Shown piece after piece: positions 57,831 to 64,000 of a stretch of DNA of 64,000 nucleotides. The stretch is from Cycas panzhihuaensis (Eukaryota; Cycadophyta): NCBI GenBank assembly GCA_023213395.1, contig CM041465.1:39377741-39441740 (forward strand), in the 5' to 3' direction. Under the pieces are notes generated by a model. It was given only the letters and a program-made list of their open reading frames with translations, was not told where the DNA came from and did no database searches. How positions within the stretch are numbered: the stretch's first letter is position 1; every line of letters starts with the position of its first letter. A program made the position numbers and the translations under genes.

Positions 57831-59753
57831 AAAAGCATTGAATTCATCATGGTGGAATACAACAAAAATTCAAAAGCATATAAGTGCATTGATCCCATAA
57901 CTAACAAAGTCTATGTAAGTTGAGATGTCATTTTTAATCAGGAAAACAAAGAAGAAAACACTAATAAGACTCATATGCTTGAAATGATACCTCAAATTCC
58001 TTCATGCAATTAAATAGATGATGAGGAACCCAGTGTTATCATTGAAGAAATGTCAAAAGAAGGCATCCGTGATTCAAGCATTGAATCTACATTAGAAAGT
58101 ATCCCAGAAATTGAAGGTGAAGGTCTAAAAAAATTGCCAAAATGGTATCTCAAGAGCTTAGAAGAAAACAAGGTAGAAATTTTACCCCATCGAATGAGGA
58201 CCTAAACATCAAAAGCTCTAATTAGCAATGTCGAACCTCAGTCTTTTACAGAATCTAACAAACATGTCAAATGGAGAAATGCTATGGACACTGAATTGGA
58301 CTCCATCATCAAAAATCAAACTGAGGAGCTAGTTAAGCTACCCCTTAACAAGCCAGTTATAGGCTGCAAATAGGTTTATAAAATTAAAAAAGGACCAGAT
58401 GGAAAAATAGAAAAACACAAAGTCAGGTTAGTTGCAAAGGGATACACACAGACAACATGGATAGACTATGAAGAAATTTTTTCTTTGGTAACTAAGATAA
58501 ATACAGTCAGAACAATTATTGTTATTATAGCATGCAAAAATTAGAAAATATATCAAATGGACGTCAAAAGTGCCTTCTTAAATGGAGAAATTGAAGAAGA
58601 AGTTTACATGTACCAGCCAAAAGGTTACATTAAAGCAGGTTAAGAACATCTAGTCTGTAGGTTAAAGAAAGTCTTATACGGGTTGAAGCAAGCACCACAT
58701 GCCTGGTATGGAAAACCAGACAATTATCTCTATAAAAATGGCTTCTAAAGATGTAGCTCTGATTCAAGTTTGTACAAGAAAAGTAAGGGTGGAGTAACAA
58801 CCATTATAGCAGTTAATGTTGATGACATGTTTATCACAGGAAATGATGAAACTTCTATAGCAGAAATTAAAAAATAACTAGGAAACAAGTTTGAAATGAT
58901 TGACCTTGGGATCCTAAGTTTCTACTTAGGGATTCAGATTCAGCAATAGCACAATTCAATCACCTTGTGTTAAAGTAAGTATATCAAAGATCTGCTGACC
59001 AAATTCAGAATGGAAGACTGTAATCTTTGCTCTACTCCAATGGAAGTAACTTGTAACTTGATTCCAAGTGAAGAAGATCACAACTTTGATGCAACATTAT
59101 ACAGGCAACTTGTTAGAAGTCTTATCTATCTCAAAACAACTAGACTTGACATCTCATATGCAGTGAGTCTAGTATCTAGATACATGCATGAGCCAAAGAT
59201 AAGACATTGGAATGTAACCAAAAGAATCTTAAGATATCTCAAGGGAACAATAGAGTTAAATCTAAACTTTCCAAGAAAAAAATCACTTCAGTTGATAGGT
59301 TTTTGTGATTCAGATTGGACTGGTAACAAAGAATAGAGAAAATCCACTAGCGGCTTTTGCTTCTTCCTAGGCTACTCACCAATCTCTTAAAGTTGTAAGA
59401 AGAAATCCACCGTAGCATTATCTTCAACAGAAGTTGAATACAAGTCAATAGTAAGCGCTACTACTAAAGCAATTTAGCTTAGACAGTTGTTGAAAGATTT
59501 GAATGTACATTAAGAGATAGAAACCACTCTCTTTTGTGACAATCAGAGTGTAATCAAGCTGATCAAAAATCCAATATTTCATGCCAGAACTAAACACATT
59601 GAAGTTCAACATCATTTCGTGAGATAAAAAGTACAAAGTAAAGAAATAGATCTTGTCTACTGTCCAACTAGTAATCAGATTGCAGACATCCTGACCAAAT
59701 CATTGGGGAAAGAAAAATTTCAAATATTAAGAAATAACATAAGGTTAAAATAA
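57831..59753 (+). pseudogene. Copia-I RT and RNase H
   Basis: RT shows [40 protein letters not shown] and KVLYGLKQAPHAWYGK. The active site reads NVDDMFITGND (58814 onward), the Tyr of YVDD being Asn but both Asp retained. RNase H carries GFCDSDWTGNK, ALSSTEVEYKSIVSATTKAI, FCDNQSVIKLIKNP and NQIADILTKSLG, ending at the TAA at 59751-59753. Many stops look like single transitions, for example TAG for Trp near 58371. Confidence 0.93.
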
Positions 59754-59756
59754 TAA

Positions 59757-59771
59757 AACATTAAGAGAGGG
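59757..59771 (+). other. Copia-I polypurine tract
   Basis: AACATTAAGAGAGGG abuts the 3' LTR. Confidence 0.9.
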
Positions 59772-59994
59772 TGTCAGAAGACAATGTTTTATTCTAGTAC
59801 ATAAGTATGTGATGCTAGGACATAAACGTATTAGGATATAAGTCCATCTTAATAAATGTAATTGTCTGGTGGACACGTGTCACTTTCATATTAGTTTGTT
59901 TTTAGGTAGTTAAAACCTCTCCATGTATATATTCTACACATTGTGCAGTAATGAAGTATGATTCTTCCATTGATCTCGATTATACTCTCTTACA
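59772..59994 (+). repeat. Copia-I 3' LTR
   Basis: TGTCAGAAGACAA to CTCTTACA; partner of 54762-54984. Confidence 0.95.
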
Positions 59995-59999
59995 GAGAT

Positions 60000-60406
60000 A
60001 GGTACTAGATCAGGTGATTTGTAATGATAAAATAAAGAAAGATTCAGATCAAATGTAGGACCAACTTGTTACACAAGAACCTGATCCTCCATTTGAGGGG
60101 GAGAAGGAATCTTATGATATAATAGAAAAGAGACCTAATGATATGACAGACAAAGTTAAAATTCTAGAAGTTAAAGTCAAAGTTGCAGTTATTCATCTTT
60201 GTACAAATCAAATTTTATTTACTTACAATTTTTTTGAAGCTACATTCAATTATATATTCTTTACACTATTCCATGGTAAAGAGACATATTTTACAAGAAG
60301 GATGAAGCAAGTTGATAAAGATCAAGTTAAGAGACCAAATCTTAAAGTTTTTCTCAAGTACAAGTTCCATAAGTTCAAAGAGAAGATACAAGTATTCGTG
60401 ATGACC
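60000..60406 (+). pseudogene. Element-H internal ORF, 3' part
   Basis: Continues Element-H after Copia-I. Frame fragments such as EPDPPFEGEKESYDIIEKRP and RMKQVDKDQVKRPNLKVF are charged and helical. A 120-codon frame at 60143-60505 runs into the LTR. Its role is unknown; no knuckle or pol motif is present. Confidence 0.4.
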
Positions 60407-60420
60407 ATTAAGGGGGAAAA
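60407..60420 (+). other. Element-H polypurine tract
   Basis: ATTAAGGGGGAAAA abuts the 3' LTR, nearly the same as the Copia-C tract. Confidence 0.85.
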
Positions 60421-60818
60421 TATTAGAGTTAATAGTCATCACTCCACTCCCACCTTCCAACTAGGGGAGCACACCTTATCTTCTTCAATTTACACATGTG
60501 GGTGATCAACATGTGTATGTAAGTTAATATTAATTCGAGTTAAGTTTACTTTAAGTTAAGTTTATATTATTTTATTGTAATTTGAATTTCAGGGATTAAG
60601 GAGTTTTCCTCCTCCCCCAAAATTATAAATATTGAGGGTTGTGCAACTCTGGTATCTTTAGACACTGCCTATATTGAGAAATTTATAAAGCTTTCTCTAT
60701 CACACTGGATTGAATATACAATGATTCTTATTTATGCTACTATGCAACATTGATCTATTGAGTTTTGATTATTGGATTCATATTCTGTCATGTTCTCCTT
60801 GCAATATTATTTCCTTCA
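60421..60818 (+). repeat. Element-H 3' LTR
   Basis: TATTAGAGTTAATAGTC to TTCCTTCA; the terminal TG has become TA. Confidence 0.93.
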
Positions 60819-60823
60819 TAAAA

Positions 60824-60838
60824 CATTATATTCTAACA
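60824..60838 (-). repeat. Copia-G 5' LTR, last 15 bases
   Basis: CATTATATTCTAACA aligns with 44691-44705 (CGTTATATTTTAACA). Together with 49454-49625 it completes the 187-bp LTR. Confidence 0.9.
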
Positions 60839-60843
60839 AATGA

Positions 60844-62150
60844 TGGATTTACCTTTTGGAGCATTAACCAATTCTTAGGTTCTATTTTGTATAATGGCAT
60901 TCATTTTAGTTTCTATTGCATCCCTCCACTTATAGTGATCACTTGCTTCTTCAAAACTTTAAGGTTCAACTAAACAAATTAAACCTTGATGCTTTTGAGA
61001 CCACATTCTTTATTCAAATACATTTCTTTTTAACTCTTCAATTATTTTTAGATACCATTTAGGTACTTTCTTTGAACATTCTCTTGTGACAATTTGTGAA
61101 GATATTTATTTAGGAATATTTTATACTTCCTCCAAACTTTATTTATCAGAGTTATCTTGTATGTTTCCCTTTGATTATTCCTTATTTAACTTAATTGAGT
61201 TTGTTGAAGTAATCTCAAATTTTTTTTCAACTGGAATAATTGATTTGGGGAATTCTTTTATTTGTATATAGATTATTTTATCTCCTTATTTGATTTGTTC
61301 ATTAAAACAATATTATGACTAACATAGACTTTCTATTACCTATGTTTTTAGTTCTATGCATCTATAAGTCTTTGACTTATTACTATAACCAATCATAATG
61401 CATTCTATGCTTTTGTTGTTTAGCTTAGTTCATTTTTTATCTGGAGTATGAATATAGGCTTTACAACAAAAAAATTTAAGATTACTTACGTCTGACTTCC
61501 TTCATGCTCAAAGCTTCTTTGAGCATTACTTTCTCTAGGGCTTGAGTTAGACTCTTACTGATTAAGGACATAAATGTGTTGATAGTTTTTGGCCAGTATG
61601 TTTTTGAAACTAATATTTTATCTATCAAACTTCTGGCAATTTCCATTATGGTTTTGTTCATGCGCTCTATTATTCCATTTGAGTGGGGTGTATATGGAGT
61701 TATCACCTATCTTTGTATTCTATGAAGCTTGCAGAAATGATGAAAATCACTTGAAATTTATTCACCTCCTCCATGTGAGCAGAGACTCTTTGATTTTGCA
61801 TTCACTTTCCAATTCTACTTGAGCTCTGAATTCTTTGAAATAATCTAGAGTTTTGGATTTGCTAAAAGGAAAGTACGCCCATGTTTTCTTATAGAAATCA
61901 TTAATAAATGTAAGAAAATATCTTACATCATTTATAGAATTTGGCATTAAAGGTTTGCACAAAACAGTATAAATCAACTATAGTTTATTTTGAGCTTTCC
62001 ATGGCCCTTCCTGGAATGGAATTCTATGTTGTTTGCCTACCATACAACTTTTACAAACAAATGGATTAAATGTTATATTTAGAAGTTCAATTACTATATT
62101 AAAAAATTTAATAATTTTAATTTTTTGTTTGAGATATGCCCATACTTAGA
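60844..62150 (-). pseudogene. Copia-F RT start, linker and integrase
   Basis: The RT frame joins across the nest: ELVNAPKGKS here continues into INHK, stop, VYKIKEKS at 44518 and below. Integrase motifs: ITPYTPHSNGIIERMNKTIM (61620-61700) with the catalytic glutamate, and core N-terminal sequence DVRYFLTFINDFYKKTWAYF at 61840-61940. The second aspartate region near 61730-61790 is damaged. Confidence 0.85.
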
Positions 62151-62153
62151 ATG

Positions 62154-63450
62154 CTAGATTTCATTAGGAAAAGTGTAAGTAACAAGAGATTTTACATCAG
62201 ATGTTGGCCGAATAGGAGTGGAAATTAACTTATAGATATTGTTAACTTTCTTACCTTCTATAATTACAATTCCATTCCTTTTTATATCACACATTAGACA
62301 TTTTCCATCTTTCTTGAAGATGGCTTGAAGTCTCTTTCTTCTAAATTGAGATATAGACAATAATTTTTTTTAAAAAACTTGGGACATATAGAATATTATT
62401 AATTTTCTTGACTTTCTTATTAATTTTGATGGACATTGTCCCTTTCCCTTGAATATGAAGATGAAAGTTGTTGCCAAGTTCAAAGGATATGTTGAGAAAA
62501 TAGGGTATTAAAGATTCAAACCATTCCTCTCACTTAGTCCTATGGTTTGATGCTCCCAAGTCAATGTACTAGTCACCATTGGAGTTCAAATTCATGGCTA
62601 GTGCTACAATAAATGCTATTTCTTTGTCATCTTCTTTGTATTGTTCATTACTATAGTTGCCTTTAATTATTTTACCTCTATGAATCTTTGGATGTCTTTG
62701 AGGATAATGATTAGGGAAATGCCCAAGTTGACTGCAATGGAAGTAATTTGGTATTCTATAGTCACTAGAAAAGTGACCATATCTACCACAATTAAAGCCA
62801 ACTCTTAACTCTCTTGGAGGAATTAGCCTGGCCCTTCCTTGTCCGTCTTGTGTCTATTTAGTTCTATTGTAGTTGTTAATCTAGCCTTGACTTTCTGTTG
62901 ATGCTATCTGAATGGTTTGCCTCTCCCTCTTGAATATTGAGCATGACCTTATCATCTTGCACTTAACTTTGAAAGAAATGCTTCCTTGATTTCTGTTACA
63001 TCTTTATATCACATGTTCCTTTGTTCCTATTGAAGCATATGTCCTGCCCAAGTCTTAAATGTTATGTTAGCAATATGACCTCCTGTTGTGAGCATGTTGA
63101 CCATATTATCAAATGATTTTTGTAACTTATTTATTATGAGATGAATAAGTTCAGTATATGATATGGGTTCTCTTGTTGAAATAAGAATATCTTTGAGAGA
63201 ATAGATAACATAATAGTTGAATGTGCTAGATTATCTCTATCTTCCCAACTAACTTAGTCTACAATGTCAGAGGGTTTTTTCCTTCCTTTATGACTATTTT
63301 CTAAGCAGTTTTGCTCTCAAGAGTCCCTCCATTTTAAAATTCCAAATAAAATTCTGGCATGTGAGTTTGTTAGCATTACTTAGAGAGAAAATTGATGAAG
63401 CTATACTATTGAAGGAGGAAAAATGAAAATGCTATTGAACAAAAGATACT
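62154..63450 (-). pseudogene. Copia-F protease and gag
   Basis: The protease motif YIDLGASNH (about 62550-62580) has Leu for Ser. A zinc-knuckle remnant lies near 62710-62790 (FHCSQLGHFPNHY and RYGHFSSD). Gag upstream of it, toward 63420, is broken into short frames. Confidence 0.78.
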
Positions 63451-64000
63451 AGAGAAATCTGACAGAGGTTGTATGACCATATGATTATATGGATTTTAAA
63501 AAAAGGTACCCAATGAAGGATATTAAATTTTACTTCTCAAATTTGAAGAAATTTTTTTATTTTAGCGAGCGAAACCCTTAGAAAATGCCTCGAAATGTTT
63601 AAAAGCATATAGGATTTTTTTGGAGAAAAATGCTTAAATCTCTATAAATCTTCCATGACAATTAACAAACTTGGACTCAAATGAACCTTATTTTTCAAAC
63701 AATAAGTTTAGGATAAAGTTTATGTGGATCAATTGCTTCTTTTGAGAGAAATATGTAGTTGTTCTTCAAAACCTACATTTTTGAAAATTTGAGGAAAACA
63801 TGCCTTTCGAGATAGATTTTGACACCAATCTTTTAGAGAAGTATGTTTGGCTTATAAAGATAAATTTGCTATTAAAATATAATATTTTATCCCAGGTCTT
63901 CAAGGGGTAATATTATAAACCCCTCATTATGTAACTACTAATGTAGGATTGGCATATGCCATTCTCAAAATCCTTGGTTATGGCTTACTTTGTAACGATT
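63451..64000 (-). other. Copia-F 5' leader, partial
   Basis: Untranslated AT-rich sequence with a CCATATGATTATATGG palindromic motif at 63477-63492. The primer site and 5' LTR were not reached. Confidence 0.55.

Larger units (their letters stand above)
54762..59994 (+). mobile_element. Copia-I, innermost and best preserved copia element
   Basis: LTRs are both 223 bp with 17 mismatches by eye and no gaps. The primer site is perfect, and flanking pentamers are GAGAA (54757-54761) and GAGAT (59995-59999). At 5.2 kb it has gag, protease, integrase and RT-RNase H in order, with at least 20 in-frame stops. It is the youngest insertion of the nest. Confidence 0.95.
49626..60818 (+). mobile_element. 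Element-H, pol-less LTR element inserted in the Copia-G LTR
   Basis: TAAAA duplications lie at 49621-49625 and 60819-60823; LTRs are 49626-50021 and 60421-60818. Its own length is about 6 kb after removing Copia-I. The internal part has a repeat-rich leader, a host-gene-like segment on the opposite strand and a short gag-like ORF, but no protease, integrase or RT, so it fits a non-autonomous large retrotransposon derivative. Confidence 0.9.
44519..60838 (-). mobile_element. Copia-G, inserted in Copia-F
   Basis: AATGA duplications lie at 44514-44518 and 60839-60843. The left LTR is 187 bp, and the right one is 187 bp once Element-H and its TAAAA are removed. Its own length is about 5.1 kb. 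Minus-strand order is copia-like with all domains recognisable. About 25 of 187 LTR positions differ by eye. Its proteins are close to those of Copia-I, which is in the opposite orientation. Confidence 0.93.
43023..64000 (-). mobile_element. Copia-F, outermost element of a four-level nest, right end outside
   Basis: An LTR and polypurine tract at 43023-43272 are followed by minus-strand RNase H and RT to 44513. The frame resumes exactly at 60844 after the Copia-G insertion and its AATGA duplication, then integrase, protease, zinc knuckles and gag run to about 63450. The 5' LTR would lie just beyond 64000, as leaders of its relatives G and I are about 0.7 kb. The RT site is YVDY instead of YVDD. 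Confidence 0.85.

Noticed and set aside
1-64000. tRNA, rRNA, CRISPR array or bacterial-type operon
   Set aside because: No cloverleaf, rRNA core sequence or regularly spaced repeat was seen; the content is eukaryotic retroelements.

Overview
This window looks like non-genic DNA from a large, AT-rich seed-plant genome. The old, deeply nested LTR retrotransposons recall gymnosperms, but that is an inference. I see no intact host gene, tRNA, rRNA or CRISPR. Nearly all recognisable coding sequence is decayed Ty1/copia or Ty3/gypsy gag-pol with many stops and frameshifts.

Layout. (1) 189-16866: Copia-A on the minus strand, bounded by TAAAT duplications. Gypsy-1 (501-9522, minus, AAAAT duplication) has inserted into its 3' LTR. 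Gypsy-1 carries an extra 319-codon open frame downstream of integrase and a tandem array rich in GTAC. (2) 16916-22313: Copia-B, minus, short LTRs. (3) 22762-32790: Copia-C, plus. Its reverse transcriptase is split by Gypsy-2, a chromodomain-bearing chromovirus (25453-31246, minus, AAGAT duplication). (4) 32796-43022: a patchwork of an unidentified ORF relic, Element-E (one LTR and a gag-like ORF, no pol), an intronless syntaxin relic, a second gag fragment, and one short exon-like segment resembling roadblock/LC7 dynein light chain. (5) 43023-64000: a four-level nest. Copia-F (minus, runs off the window) contains Copia-G (minus, AATGA), whose 3'-side LTR in window coordinates contains Element-H (plus, TAAAA, no pol), which contains Copia-I (plus, GAGAA/GAGAT).

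Each element follows the usual LTR-retrotransposon plan: LTR, primer-binding site (mostly initiator-Met type), gag, protease, integrase and RT-RNase H in copia order, or RT-RNase H and integrase in gypsy order, then polypurine tract and LTR. None looks able to make its full protein set. Elements E and H lack pol and would have depended on enzymes made by other elements.

The most unusual content is the host-derived material: a syntaxin (SYP2-type) cDNA-like relic at 39141-39662, a roadblock-like exon with splice signals at 42049-42091, and an unidentified protein-coding-like stretch inside Element-H near 52080-52640. All calls rest on reading motifs and repeats by eye; no database search was run.
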